A stretch of DNA of 64,000 nt from Spirogloea muscicola (GCA_009602725.1 WELB01000198.1:37097-101096), one strand, 5' to 3'; counted from the first letter of the stretch, positions 48,991 to 61,550 are shown. Notes: generated by a model not told the origin, from the sequence alone. Numbers and translations: made by a program.

Positions 48991-50121
48991 GGCTCTTCAG
49001 AAATCGAGCGTCCAATCAAGACTCAGTCATCTTTAACAGCGTCATGAGGTTAGCCCAACTGGCAGTCTGCAAAGTGGCTCCTTGATGATTACAATAGTAA
49101 CATGCACAAAGATGAGCATCATTGGCATTGCTGGACTTCACCTACTCAGGCGTTGTACAATGTTTCACAGCCAAACAACTTGTTGCAACTGGATCCTTAT
49201 GCGCCGCTCGTTATGAAGGACCTATTGACTTCATGATCCAGTTTTTGGATAATGGATCGTACATCCATGCGCTTAAATAAAGGGATACTACAATGTAGAG
49301 CCTGCAACTGTGAACGCTTTGGCATAGAATGAGTACGCCACACAAGCATGCCCTTCAAGGGCCAATCAAAGTTGGATATATTTAGTTGTGCAGCTCCTTG
49401 GAGCTGCACAACCCCTTGCAGCTAAGCTTTGCATGTAGATGACTATCATCAGCCAGCAGTGTGCCCTTGGTTACAAAGTCCAACATCATTCTTGTCAGAC
49501 TGTATCAGATGGTATGCAACTTCAACACATAGGCTAGCCTGCTACATTTTACTCATCAGCGACTGCTCAGAATGGTACACATTGAGTTCGGCATGCATGT
49601 CTACTTCATTTACTAGGGCCAAATTCTAACCACCCATTGTAACATTCGAATTGGTAAGGGACTTTCTACAGTATTCTGCTGTGTATAAGTACTCTACAAC
49701 TAGTGTAGCTCATGACTGTCTTATAGCATTATTGGTAAATTGTGGAAACAACTCTTTTCAAGGTCACACTACCTTGTGCCTAATACTCAGGAAGCGTAAG
49801 GAATGTGAGGCTTGGTTTGACCAAATGGTTCCTGCCAACTTTTGAGACTCAACGAAAATCATCCACTCCTGACACATTCACGCCTGAAGATTAAGTCCTA
49901 CAATCGCGCCCCTAACTTGCCCAATCAGGTAGCAAGTTGCCTGGTGCAACTTGCATCATTCGTGACAATCACTCGGCGAGGGAGTGTGCCCTTCATGCTC
50001 ATACTGAATGCTCTCGTTGAGGAGGCACTGTGTGTATGATCTGCTAGGATGCTACTCAACTGCGCAACATCCTTGAAGAGACAAACGCGGTAAAAGGTCC
50101 GGCGCTCTACCGGACACAATC
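48991..50121. other. AT-richer intergenic sequence
   Basis: No gene is recognised. The right end is presumably the DRP1 3' UTR. A perfect inverted repeat is listed separately. Confidence 0.4.
49386..49411. repeat. Perfect 12-base-arm inverted repeat
   Basis: TTGTGCAGCTCC is followed by TT and then its exact reverse complement. It lies about 710 bases beyond the DRP1 stop and could be a 3' end hairpin, the remains of a small element, or chance. Confidence 0.6.
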
Positions 50122-53100
50122 TCACTTCGCCCATGCTACAGAGTCTATCTCATCACGTGCCGTTTTCAACAGATCAAGTCGTTTAAAAGCTGCTTCCCGT
50201 CGAGCCATCACTGATGGATCCTCATCCAAAAGGGCAGCAAGATCCTTACCCTGCATCCATGTGACTGCCCAATAATCAGCACAATCATAGCAGAAAGTCA
50301 ATCTCTTCCTTGAGCTATTCTCACTGACAGACCGCAGCATATCGCCACTGGGTACTATCTTATGATCTGCTTGCTTCTGGACTAGTCATGCAAGTGACAT
50401 GTCCTGGCTCTAAGCCAAGCAGGCTAGCATAATCAGTCAAGCAAAGCACAACCTGTAGTTGTATCTCTAGTGACACTACAGCCTGATGGGATCAGGTTGC
50501 CCGATGCTTTGCAAAGCACATACAGAAGCTCCAAAATTGGGCACCACAATTCAAGTCAATGGAAAGGCATGAGATGCTTTCCTACCTCAGCCCGCCCCAC
50601 TGTGGCGTAGAAGTGGTCTAAAAGTGCTCGCTTTGCTTCCCGCACCTGAAGATCAGCTTCATATGTCATTGAGGTCTCAAAAAGGAGCATAGACACACAA
50701 ACTCACTCTGATGCTCCACTTATTGACACTTGGCAGCAACATCCGGCTAATGATGTTGTTGCTCTCACACCCCTCAATCAGATCAACAACTTGCTAGCAT
50801 GCTGATTCCACTCTACTCCAATTCAGTATCCTTGCAACCGTCTGCAAGCCCATCGAGCCAGACCAGATTCCAGCATACCTGACAATGCACTACAGACTTG
50901 GGAATGGAGTTCCTCAGCCCCTCCATGACCATGCCCACATATGCGGCGACATTGGACCCTGCACAACAAGTAGATTCTCTGACCTGTAATCTACTTGCAC
51001 AGTGACTACTGCCATAAAATGGTGATGTCAAATTTATGCAGCTAGTCGCTTCTCTGGAGATGACAATTTCTGCATGAAGAAGCGCGGGTAGAATGATCAC
51101 TAAGGTGCACCAAAGGATGGCAATCTCACCTATCCGCTTCAAATGCATGTCGCTATACCGATCAGCACCCATGAGGTTGCTCAGAAAATTTCCTTTAGGT
51201 TGCTGTTGCTCCTTCTCATCAACCATGGTGGGTAATCGGCGAAAGAATTCCACAGTCAAATAACTCGTCTCCATCTCCACAAGGCGTACGGTGGACTTCC
51301 TACTCTCTTCCCGGTACTTCTCAAGTGCTTGAGTTGAAGCTGACAACAGCTCTGCCTGCAAAGTTGGAAACCTTTGTAACTCCTGCAGAGATGCCAGCCA
51401 ACTTCTAGAATGTAAGTGGTGCCAGTTTCACCGCAGACAGAAGCAACAGGTCAAAGCCCCTTCTTCTATCTACTTCCTGGAAAAAGATAGATTCACAAAC
51501 TTGGCAACAGAATGCACAAGCTAACCCAATTAAGCTGGAAGCCTGTACATCAAACCTGTACCACAGAATGCGGCTTCGCCAGCGATACTCTCACTTCTAT
51601 GCTTCCTTATATACAATATTGCCAGATAAGGTAGTCAGATGAGTGGAGCTGGGAAAGATGTACTGGTCTGTACTAACCTTGGTTTCTACCATGGATTGCC
51701 TAATAAGGTCTCGAAGGATGACGTGGACCTGCAAACAGACAAACATAGGTGGCAATTAGGAACAGGTTGAAGCATCATGAACAAGTAATCAAGCGGGGTC
51801 CCACTAGGGCAGACCATTATCAAACGACTGAACAGTCACAACATGAGCTGCGCTTGCTGGCCAAGAGGCAGCTGCAAGACCAAGCCCAAGGTGGTAGAGT
51901 CCAAGTACCTCGTCAACAACAGCTTCAGCTGGGCCCTTGAACATGAGCAGGGCCCCCTCAATCAACCGACGATAACCACTCTCAGGAGCTATGAGATGGG
52001 GTTGGTATCCATCAGCTTCAGCTACCACCCTTCGCACATCTGTCACCCGTTCGAACCTTGTGAGTACCAAGGCAGTCATGCAAAAATCAGGAGTGAGCAA
52101 CTCTTCCTCTGTATAGAGCAACATCAAGCAGGCAATGCCTGCAACTGGGTAAACAATGGGACTACAACATTCTTGCAACCTAGTCATAACGCACTCTGCA
52201 TAGAGAGGTGTTTGTCAAATGGGAGCTTCTTGAGGGCAGCCGGTAGCTTGTTGTCAAATACAGAGTAGACTTTCTCACCGCCTGGCCGCCTGCCCGATAG
52301 CAGTTCATATGCACTCCACCAGCGACCAGGTTAGATTGTAATGACAATGACAGGAGGGCAAGCGCCACCGGGTGCTCGGAGTCAATAGTTGCGGCACCTA
52401 GTTACCAAACCATGACATTCCGCACTGCAGGGACATTGATGGACAAAGTGCTCACCCTCCATCAAGATGATCCTTGAAGATATAATCAAAAGCCCTGCAC
52501 ATCTCCAGAACAGTATACAATTGCGCCTGCAGACAACATGGCCCTGACTGTCAGCCAAAGATATAGACAACGCATTGCACATAACAAGTACAGGAACATA
52601 GTAGAAGCCAACTAGCAACAAGGGCAGTACAAGCTTCTCACAGCATGCAGAATCTCAGCAGGCTAGCTAGTAGCTAGTAGCTAGACTTACCCCTGCATCC
52701 ACACCAATTGGCCTTCCCAACTGATTCATTTCAGTCTCAAGTTCCTCAATGTTGTTATTAATCAGGGCTTGTATACTGGGAATGCGAGCCTTGATGACAG
52801 CTTCCAAGTGCTGCCATTGCAATGTCCAATTCAATAGCACATCAGAATCGAGCAGGTCAATAAGAGCAGGGCTTGTGCATAGATTGCTACTAAGATGGTA
52901 GATTTCAGCTCACGGTTGTGATGAGTTTTGTCAACTTTCAATTCCGCTTGATATGTGACCAGTGCTTACCTTGCTCAGCATCTTTGCCAGGTACTCAGTA
53001 CCCATTCGTGAAGCAAGATGGGCATAGTCTTGGCTTGTTGCAAAGTACTCTCGCTCACGACGGCGAGCAGCCATCATGTCTACATTGCGATTGATGTCAG

Positions 53101-55555
53101 CTTGAGACCTATTAACGACTCCAATCCACTCATGCTGCAGCTTGTAGGAACGCCCTTCCAGGACCTGCAGACACCAATCTGAATGTAATTGCTACAAACT
53201 ACATTCTCAAACCGTTCTCAGCAACTGTTCTTGCTGGTATGTAACATCTATACCAATATGCAGTGACTGGTGGAGTGTTCTAGGGTGTGATGGTGGACCT
53301 ACATCCAGAGCATTGGTGCCTTTGTCCATCAAATCCAACTTTGTGAGGACTCCCCATGTTCGCTCTCCTGCACGTCTTGAACAGGCACAATGTTATGTCA
53401 ACAGACTCTACAGGAAGAAACTCCTCAATCAATCACCTTTCCTTGAAACTCCGGTGCCAATGCCGTCAGATTGCCTCCCGAGATCCTCCACTTTTTAGGT
53501 GTCAAGAATACAACTATCACTTTCAACACCACTAGCATTGGTCACCTGTTGGATCCACCTCTCGTGATAGCCTCATGGCGTCTGATGTTGCAATGTCCTG
53601 ATTAGCTGGTGATATGCCAAGAATGATTGTGTTTGGCTGGCACAAAGCACAAAATTTGAGCATGGAACTTCAGTACCACCTATCATGCCCAGCCTGCCTG
53701 TTCCCTGCAGGTTTCTGTCAGCTGCCGTCATACATAAGCAATGCACTTATTACTGTAGAGTCCTGAACGAGACTAGCTCCTGACCTTACATTAATATCCT
53801 TGACGCAACACTGGTCATTTGCAAGCTGCCCCTTGCTGTCCAAGTTCCAATTTCACAAATATTATGCAGCTATACACTATGCACAATATGCCTCTATTAA
53901 CAGCTACTTCCCCTTTTGTTCCAGTTGTGCAAATGTCCTCCACCAGTTGTGTACAGGACCCCTCAACTTAGACAGCTGGGACTACTCATGTAGGACCCGC
54001 AGTAGACTCTTGCTTCCCTTTAAGTCGTGAATTTGATAGGCTCTGTCTTACCTTCTGAACATAGCTGTGCACCATATTCTCAATGTCCTTCACAATGCTG
54101 TCTGGCTGTCCATCTGCCAAAGAAACAAGCTGAGTCAGCGAATGAGAACCCTCCATCCCACTATGACTGTCAGTTGTTGGTGAGGTTTTATACTTTGTCA
54201 GCCACTAGAATAAGCAAAGAGCAATGCATGCTAAGGAAGTGGATCGTACTGACTACTTGCACCCACAAGATTTATCACTCGAACCCTGTCATCAATGCAG
54301 TACACTAGGAGGTAAGAAGAAGTCGCTTGGCAGCCATCACCTTACCTACGGCAATCTTGGTCAAGCCAGGAAGGTCGACCAATGTGAGATTTACCACTGC
54401 ACATGCATGAAATTTCAATTCGTCAACATCCCAGGCAAGATCAGGTCAATTTACCTGGCTATGCTCCACCACTTCCACATTCGTAGCCATATTAGCCAGG
54501 AACAAAGGGTTCACAAGTCTTACACCTGGTGCGAGACTTCAGAAAGGTAGGGTTGCCCCAAAATGGTTGAATTAACAGAGATACATAAACAGACAGGTTG
54601 GAGTGTGGCACAATCACCATTTGGGGAGTGGATACTGAGGTGTATAGGAATGGGCGAAATCTGCTTGCTTTTCCCTGTCACTCTGTCAGTCTCATCCGCT
54701 ATTTCCTTCCGAACAGCATCTGCAGCAAGCACGCAGTCAGGCATGAAACTCAAACTTAAATTAGATATTCAGGACAGCCTCCACAAACGCATCAGCTCCA
54801 GTTATTCTGCAGTGATCGTGTCAATAACTTCCTGCAATTATCCACTTATAGCTAGGCCGACTATTACTAGGTATTGTGCAAATAGGACTTACTGAAATCG
54901 GTGTAATTCCTGCCGGGCTGATGTAGGAACTCTGCGTATTCCTGGGTGTTGCCTGCGGTCTTGTGCAACTGAAGGACCAGAGGCCTCCGTGTCACGATTC
55001 CTGAAGCAGACCACACAAGCGAGCTGGACGAGTGAGGCACATGTCATGCCGTATTTGCTACGTGTTGCGTAGCTTGGATTTGAGAGGCAGGCAGTAGTAG
55101 CTTGTGTCAGCTGCTAAATCGCCTTCTTCTCCGTGGCCTGTGTCCACCCAGAGGCTTCGAGTACCTGATCCTCTTGGCAGGAAGTCCTTTCCAACTATGC
55201 TCTCAAGCACGGATGACTTGCCAGAGCTCTGTCATCGTGGAGCAACAGCGCGCAAGGCAATCAGTCACTGAGCACGAGCCCGGCTGCTAAGCACAGAACA
55301 AGTGCAGAACTCCCGTGCAGATCTGCCGTCTAGGTCCGAGCCTTGCTTGAGGCGTGAACGACATGGCCGGAGATTCTAGTGGCGGGTGTTAGCGAGGCCG
55401 CGCCGTCGCAGCCGCATCACCTGGCCTCCCACGACGGCCACCGAGGGGAGCTGCTCCCACAGCGTGGGGAGGGCACCATTCTGGTCCCCGCCGTAGTCGC
55501 CCAGGACCGTGCAGGCCCGCTGCAGCCGGTTCACCAGTTGGATGAGGTTGTCCAT
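50122..55555 (-). CDS. DRP1: Dynamin-related protein, plant DRP1 class
   Basis: DRP1 proteins are large GTPases that assemble on membranes for clathrin-mediated endocytosis and cell-plate formation in plants. The ATG 55553-55555 opens [19 protein letters not shown], very like Arabidopsis DRP1A, and the stop is TGA 50122-50124. G motifs are all present: G1 GGQSSGKSS (split by an intron), G2 [10 protein letters not shown]3 VDLPG and G4 TKLDLMDKG. The stalk has [20 protein letters not shown] and [20 protein letters not shown]. The GTPase effector domain has [36 protein letters not shown] and ends [10 protein letters not shown]. There is no PH or proline-rich domain, as expected for DRP1. About 18 exons are read, among them 55421-55555, 55165-55228, 54893-55000, about 53302-53368, 52972-53164, 52690-52812, 51135-51358 and 50122-50250. 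Exon 1 is GC-rich and the rest is AT-richer. No defect was seen. Confidence 0.96.
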
Positions 55556-56006
55556 GGCGGCGCGCCGCGCGGATCCGCGCCGCCGGCGGCCCCGGCCAGC
55601 GTTGGACGGAGGCCAGCAACAGGCCGATCACGAGGAGCTGTCTCCGTCGTCGCCGCCGCCGCCGCCGCCGCNCGGCCGCAGCTTCCGCCTCCGCCCGCCA
55701 CCTTCGGTGTCAGCACGTCAGCGGCGGGCCCCATCTACCGGTTTGGCGCGCCCGCCGTGGGCGTGGCCGCCTCCCCTTCCAAGGGAGGGGTCTGGTAACG
55801 AATACTATGGCTTTGAATGAGGGCGCGGCGGCTCGGCGGGAAGTGAGGGTCCCCTTGCCCGTTGGGGGGGGGGGGGCACTTCACCACCCACCAAGCGCCG
55901 CCATTGAGGCGACGGCCAACGGTCCGACGGGGGCGGGGCCGCTCGAGCTCGAGCGGCTGCGCCGTTCAATACCGCCGCCTGGCTGATGGGAGCAACGGTC
56001 GCCTCT
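55556..56006 (-). promoter_or_regulatory. GC-rich DRP1 promoter region
   Basis: Very GC-rich sequence with a (CCG)n tract ending at an undetermined base (55672) lies directly upstream of the DRP1 start. No core promoter motif is clear. Confidence 0.4.
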
Positions 56007-56850
56007 CATCCTTCGTGCCGGCAGAGCCCTCGCTGCTGCCTCTGGCTCTGGCCAGGGGACCCACTTCCAGGAGCCCAGCATCTCTGATCTGCGGCTGCTT
56101 AGCAGGGGTTACTGAGTGTCTCGTAGCAGCTTTGTTTCTGTTACTTAGCGCTTCCCCTGGCCCCCTTCTCGTACTCTGTTCATTCTTTTTCGGGCTGGTT
56201 GTTCCAGCCCCTATTCTCAATGGGCGAGCACTTTCCTCTCATCGCTCCCAACCTCCTCGTTCTCCGCTGAGCGCCGACAAGCCCGGTCTGCCGGTCACGC
56301 TCGCTTGGCGGAGCCAAGGAGCCACCGCCGCTTTTGCGAGCCGCCTTCTCTCCCTCCGTATTATGTAGCCCTGTTTAGTTTGCCCTAGACTCTGCCTGAA
56401 CAGTGTATCGGCTTGAATTGGCCTCCATTTCATTTCATGCGCCCCGCGCGCCTTCTCTCTCGGCGGAGCCAGGGAGCCACCGCCGCTTTGGCGAGCCGCC
56501 TTCTCTCTCTCCGCATTATGTAGCCCCGTTTAGTTTGCCCTAGACTCTGCCTGAACAATGTATCGGCTTGAATTGGCCTCCATTTTATTTCATGCGCCCC
56601 GCGCGCCTTCCCTCTCCGCATTATGTAGCCCTGTTTGGTTTGCCCTAGACTCTGCCTGAACAACGTATCGGCTTGAATTGGCCTCCAGTTTGTTTCATGC
56701 GCCCCGCGCGCTTTTCCAAAGAGACAAAGCAGCTACGAATCCCTCAGTAACCCCTGCTAAACAGCCGCAGATCAGAGATGCTAGGCTCCTGGAAGTGGGT
56801 CCCTTGGCCAGAGCCAGAGGCAGCAGCGAGGGCTCTGCCAACACGAAGGT
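56007..56850. repeat. Inverted-repeat element, about 845 bases
   Basis: The arms 56007-56138 and 56719-56850 are near-identical in inverted orientation over about 130 bases. Each arm, read inward from the left or from the right, encodes GRALAAASGSGQGTHFQEP then SISDLRL(L/F)SRGY and a stop (TGA 56113-56115 on plus; 56744-56746 on minus). After the left arm come the R2 hairpin unit and then a tandem array. No flanking target duplication is obvious. The class is unknown; a fold-back element is one reading. Confidence 0.8.
56305..56715 (+). repeat. Tandem array, three units of 105-155 bases
   Basis: Units start at about 56356, 56511 and 56616. Each contains ATTATGTAGCCC, TTTGCCCTAGACTCTGCC, GGCTTGAATTGGCCTCCA and GCGCCCCGCGCGC. 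The first two are separated by a second block (CGGCGGAGCCA.GGAGCCACC) also present before unit 1. Single inverted copies lie at 829-940 and 42645-42755. Confidence 0.85.
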
Positions 56851-57137
56851 GCAGCGCCCGGGCCATAGACCTCTGCAGCGAGACGGCTAGGTGCATACGA
56901 AACACTTGTGCCAGCGACCCGGCTGCAGGAAAGACGACCGGCTCCACATGGAAGCGACGGGCGATGGTGTGGCGAGGCGGGCGACTAAAACGCCTCGCCA
57001 AGTCCTGCGCAAGACGTCATGGAGGGCCAGCCGCGCAGGGTCCGACCAGCGGGTGCGCCTGACACGCGGACCATGGAGTGTGGACCAGGAAGACCATGCC
57101 CTGTGATTATTGAAGAGTAGGCTGCAATTTACCAGCC
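56851..57137 (-). repeat. Continuation of repeat copy beyond the right arm
   Basis: On the minus strand the open frame 56744-57001 runs from upstream sequence through FRMHLAVSLQRSMARALHL and VGRALAAASG into the arm. A diverged module M copy lies at 57103-57137. 57138-57380 shows nothing further and is presumably the 3' flank of the next gene. Confidence 0.6.
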
Positions 57138-57380
57138 ATGAAGCTGGCTCCCGAAGTCAGCACAAGTTTGAAGAGCACTGTCCAGTTTCTGATGCGCATC
57201 TTTTGAAAAATGTCGCACTCGGATATGAGTGCAAGAATAGTCAGAAGAGAGTCGATTCGGGTAGTTACTAGTTACTCGACACACACCACCAAGTCATTAC
57301 CTCGAGCTGCAAAACAATCCTGCGACTAAGAGAGCAAGACGCACACAGCTGTTGGAAGATGCCCGTGAAAGCACACTCCT

Positions 57381-60300
57381 TCACAGAAGCTCATCTTCAC
57401 TGGTCATGCCTGCTGATCCAAGCTGCCGAAAGTCGCTGGGGAACAGTCGGCGCTGAGCTGGGGTTGGGTTGGCGAGCCACCAGCAGTATAAAGCGGCGGA
57501 AGCAAAGACTGAGCCACATGAAAGGAGCGCCAGGCCGCCAAATGACGACGTGCTGTTGGCGGCAATGGCAACACCAAGCATCACAACCTCCGCCAAGCTT
57601 GCAAGCGCCAACTCTGTGGTGCCGACAATATTAGCTTGTGATGCTGGAATGGCAGTCTGGAAAATTTGTGCATCCACAACATCATACGTCCAAATGCCTA
57701 TCCTCGACAGCACCTGCGGGGCATAATTTCATATTGCCAGACCCAACGGGAGGTTTGCTCAGCAACCTTGACAATACTGAAGTCACCATGGGTAAAACAT
57801 GTTGCGCATGCCTGCCAAGCTTAAAACCTCACTGCTAGCACGCCTGACAGTGGTTATTACCACGAGCGCGAGGAAGATGAGCAGTGCGCCCATTTGGCCG
57901 GGCTGTGCAATGAGAAAAACCACCGTCGCCAGGGCCAAGGTTCCTGCCTGGAATAGTAGTGACACAGCCCCGGCCTGCTTGCCCAGGCAGAATGCCAATT
58001 GCCAGTTGTAAGTCAGCAAGCTTGCTCCATCAAATTTCCATGTCTTAAGCATGTAGGATGTAAGAGAGAGACTCACCTGTAGCAGGCCAAGGCGGGCAAT
58101 GAGCGACGTGGACATGAGCGTAGCTGCAAACCCAGTGGTTGCGCATGCTCCCCGGAAAGCGCCAATCCACGCTGCGCTTACACCTGCCATTTCGAGTATG
58201 CAACTATTGCAACCACGACCATCTGTAACTCCACTAATGGTCAAGAATGACAAACCTAATTTTCATACCTAACCAGAGAATCAGGGCAGGCCATGTGCAG
58301 GGCTTGGGCAGACAGTGGCGCGCACCACGCTGCGTAAGGAAGGATGTCATAAGGCCGCCTGGCGAGAGAACGCAGTTGAAAAAGAGCAGGGCATAGGCAA
58401 GCGATGCTGGCAGCACAGGCTGTGAGAGGTACTCCCGCCAGCCCCGCACCACGACCTCTAGCCTGCCCAACGCTGACGGCAGGGATGCTGCTGCAATTGC
58501 AGGTTTTTGCACAGTGAGCAAGGAAGCAGGATATAGTATAGGCCTTCAGAAGACAAGGAGGGGAGGTGTGAGAGATGCTGCATATGCGACTGTTTAGCTG
58601 TGCCAAGTCTTTGGACGTGCAACAAGCGCACGGGTAGGTCGGCAACTCTGCTCTCGCCGTGGATCTCACAGGCAGCTGCTGCGCCATTGCCACCGCTGCT
58701 GCTGACGTCAACGGCTGCTGGCACCACATGCTTTGGGCGGCTCAGCACACCGCTACTCCACTTGTCCGTCAGGTGCACCAACACGAACTGCACACAAGCA
58801 ACAGAGCACAGAGGAGCTGCCGCTCAAATCAGGTCTTGCAACCTCGTGCCTGCCTCGCAGATCTTGCAGCAGCTGCTGACGCTGGTCTCAGCATCATTTA
58901 CCAGTACTGGCAGCGAGATGCACATGATCGCCGCAGCCACGTGCATGCCAAAGGCTGGGCTTTGCGTCGAGAGCAGCCACCCAAAGACCATTGGCCCTGT
59001 GATCTGTGTTCACCGGCCCAACCCCAACAACAAGAGCAAACTCTGTAGGCGTAAGGCAGGACAGCTATGCGAGCAGTTGGAATGCCCACCAGGCTAGGTA
59101 GAAGTAGGTCAGGACAGTCCCAGACATCTGCAGGGAGGAGGAGAAAGGACAAAGATAGGAACCTCGCAGATGAGGTCCACACGCCGGAGCACAGCATTGG
59201 CCTTGGCCAGTGCGATGGGACGGTTTTGACCAGCCAGCTGCACAGGCAGCAGAGGTAGTGCTCAGTGCCCCGTCAGATCTTCCTGAGATCGAGGAAGGAG
59301 CGCCTGCACAAGTGAAGGCTGGAGGAGTGAGGGCAGTGTGGACCTGCACAACCCAGTCGCGCTCAAAGGCCACACCACCGGCCAGACCGCACATGCGCTC
59401 CGCAGCGCCGGCGAGTACGAGTGTCACAAACCACGGGGCACTAAGCAGAACCATGGGGCTCGCAGTCGCGCTCACCGCGCCTGGTTGTAGCGCAAAGATG
59501 CTGGCCGCCACGGACGCGAGCATCGCCAGCGTCTGTACAGGCGTAGGCAGCCAGTTCACAGCCAATAACGACAGCGCAACAGAGTGCAGAATGTTGAAAG
59601 GACCGTCCAACAAGAGCCGGCTTGGGAGAGTGAGGAGGAAAGGGCTGGAGTGCGGCTACAGTACCTGAACAAGGCAGAGGGCATTGAAGGCGAGAACGCG
59701 AGGCGTGCGATCCATGAGGTCACCCACCCAGGGGCCTGCCAGGAAAATTACCAGCTGGAGCAGGCCGAGGAGACGAGGGAGGATGAGAGGAAGGTAAGAC
59801 AGAAGGGGATGGGAAAGGAGAAGGGAGGAGGTGTGAGGAGAGGAGATCCTGGGGTGCGCGCACAGAGCTCGCCTCGTCCAGTCTCACCGATAGAGCAAAG
59901 TGGGCGAGGGAGGCAAAGGTCCCTTTTCCCCAAGCGGAGGAAGGGGGTGAAGGGGGGGGGGGCGCTCGGGGAAAGGCGGAGTGCGTGGGCTGGCCAGTTG
60001 AGGTGTGCGAAACTTTTGCTTTTTCACCTGGCCTACAAAGCTGACAACAGCGACGGGCAGGAGCGAGGGGTGCAGCAGTGCGACCACAGCAGGCCATGCG
60101 AAGCGCCACGCGCGCTCAATGAAGCAGTTGGCAGCGTAGCTCACGTACAGGGCTGCAGACAAGCGGCCGTGCAGAGCCAGACAGCAGCAGCAGGGTGTGA
60201 CAGCCACTGTCAGCTCCTGCAAGGAGGGTGGACGTTGAGTAGGGGAGCAAGAGAAATGAGCGAGCCACTCACCGAGCAGGCCGCGGGGATGAGCGGGTGT

Positions 60301-60789
60301 GGCTGCCAGGTCCCGCTGTTCGGCAGACGTCTGCACGTGCACCTGCCATGGTCGGAGATGCCGCCAGCTTAGTCCGTCAGAGGAACTTAGACCGTCAGGT
60401 GACATCAGTGGCCACTATGCAGGACACTGCAGCGTCAGGGGCTATGCTGGCCAGCAGACCTGGAGCGGTAGCAAGGGCTGAGCTGCCAATGACGACCCTG
60501 GCGCTGAAGCATCCACATCCTCCGAGTACGCAACTGCTCGCCGGAGCTCGGCCTCCAGGCTCAGCCCATCGCCAATGTGGGTGGTGCCATCGGCAGCAGC
60601 AGAAGCAGCCTGGGGTCGGCTCTCCTCGTCACTTTCCCTACTAGGGTTGCCAGCCGGGCCTGCCTCGTCCCAGCTGGCGTCCAACCTGCTCCTGCCTCCA
60701 GAGGCGGCGGAGCAGCTCTCCTGGCCCTCCAATGTGGAGCTGCGCAAGGAAGCATTCGGTTGTCCATGGCCAACACCCTTGTCCGCCAT
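57381..60789 (-). CDS. IREG3: SLC40/ferroportin-family transporter, IREG3/MAR1 type
   Basis: IREG3 (MAR1) of Arabidopsis is a chloroplast-envelope ferroportin homologue that affects iron homeostasis and lets in aminoglycosides. The start chosen is ATG 60787-60789 ([17 protein letters not shown]), giving a Ser/Ala-rich leader before [20 protein letters not shown]. The stop is TGA 57381-57383. Landmarks in order: [65 protein letters not shown] with [102 protein letters not shown] and [14 protein letters not shown]. These agree closely with plant IREG3. A transit-peptide-like frame further upstream (61164-61412) could be an extra 5' exon. A hydrophobic multi-span profile is evident throughout. 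Confidence 0.9.
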
Positions 60790-61550
60790 GTGCCATGTCA
60801 CACGCAAGTATGACGGTCTCCTCCTCCATGTGCTGGATGGTCAACGGTGCAGACTGTCGTGAGCCGAGTGTGCTGAAGTAACAATGGAACTTGGGAAACC
60901 GAAGTTTTTGACTGGGAGGGTAAGGAGGAGAATAGGTTTCTGGGGCCAAAAGCACATGCACAGCAGGTAGAATGAGCGAGAGGAACAGAGGAAGAGAAGC
61001 GCAGGAGAGATGGCGAGGTGGGGAGGTGGGGTACCGAGAACGAGGACAGCTACGAAGAGGAAGAGAGACGAGGGAGGGAGAGTGACGAGGGTGAGGAGGA
61101 AAGAAGGCAGAGCAAAAGGAAACGGGGAGGAAGAGGACGTCAGGAGGAGTAGGATATGAAGGACTATGGAGGCCCAGTGCCAGTGTCGTACTTAGTGAAG
61201 CGTGCCCGGGTGTGGAAAGCAGGAGGGGAGGCGGAGCTCCATTGCCCGCAGCTGCCGCCCGAGGAGGGCGTGGAGCCCGACTTTAAGGCCGGCCGGTGCG
61301 GCGACGCGGGCGGCCAGGATCGCCGCGCCGCCGCCGCGCGGCGGCGCCGTGGAGCCGCGCGGGCGCCCGGAATGGAGGCGAGCTCGCCGAGGAGCGGCCC
61401 TGCCGTCGCCATGAGCGAGATAGCACGACGTCCGCAGCGTCCGCCAGCCGAAGCCGCTGGTCTCGTCGCCGCGCCGGGAGAGCGGCGGCCATGCCCAACC
61501 GGTGCAGCCCTCGCGGCGGCAGCGACGACGGCGGCGGCGGCGGCGGCGGC
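60790..61550. promoter_or_regulatory. Bidirectional promoter region of IREG3 and SBDS
   Basis: IREG3 runs left and SBDS runs right from here, so this GC-rich, CpG-rich stretch probably serves both. A minus-strand frame at 61164-61412 is rich in Ala, Arg, Ser and Pro and poor in acidic residues, like a plastid transit peptide; a possible donor (CACTAA|GTACGA) lies inside. It may be a 5' exon of IREG3 or chance in GC-rich DNA. Purine-rich simple sequence covers about 61000-61150. Confidence 0.45.

Noticed and set aside
48643-49047. A 134-codon open frame
   Set aside because: It overlaps dispersed repeat phrases and resembles no known protein.
56007-57001. Assignment of the repeat-borne peptide to a known transposon or virus-like family
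   Set aside because: No polymerase, integrase, transposase, capsid or terminal repeat signature is visible, so the element is left unclassified.
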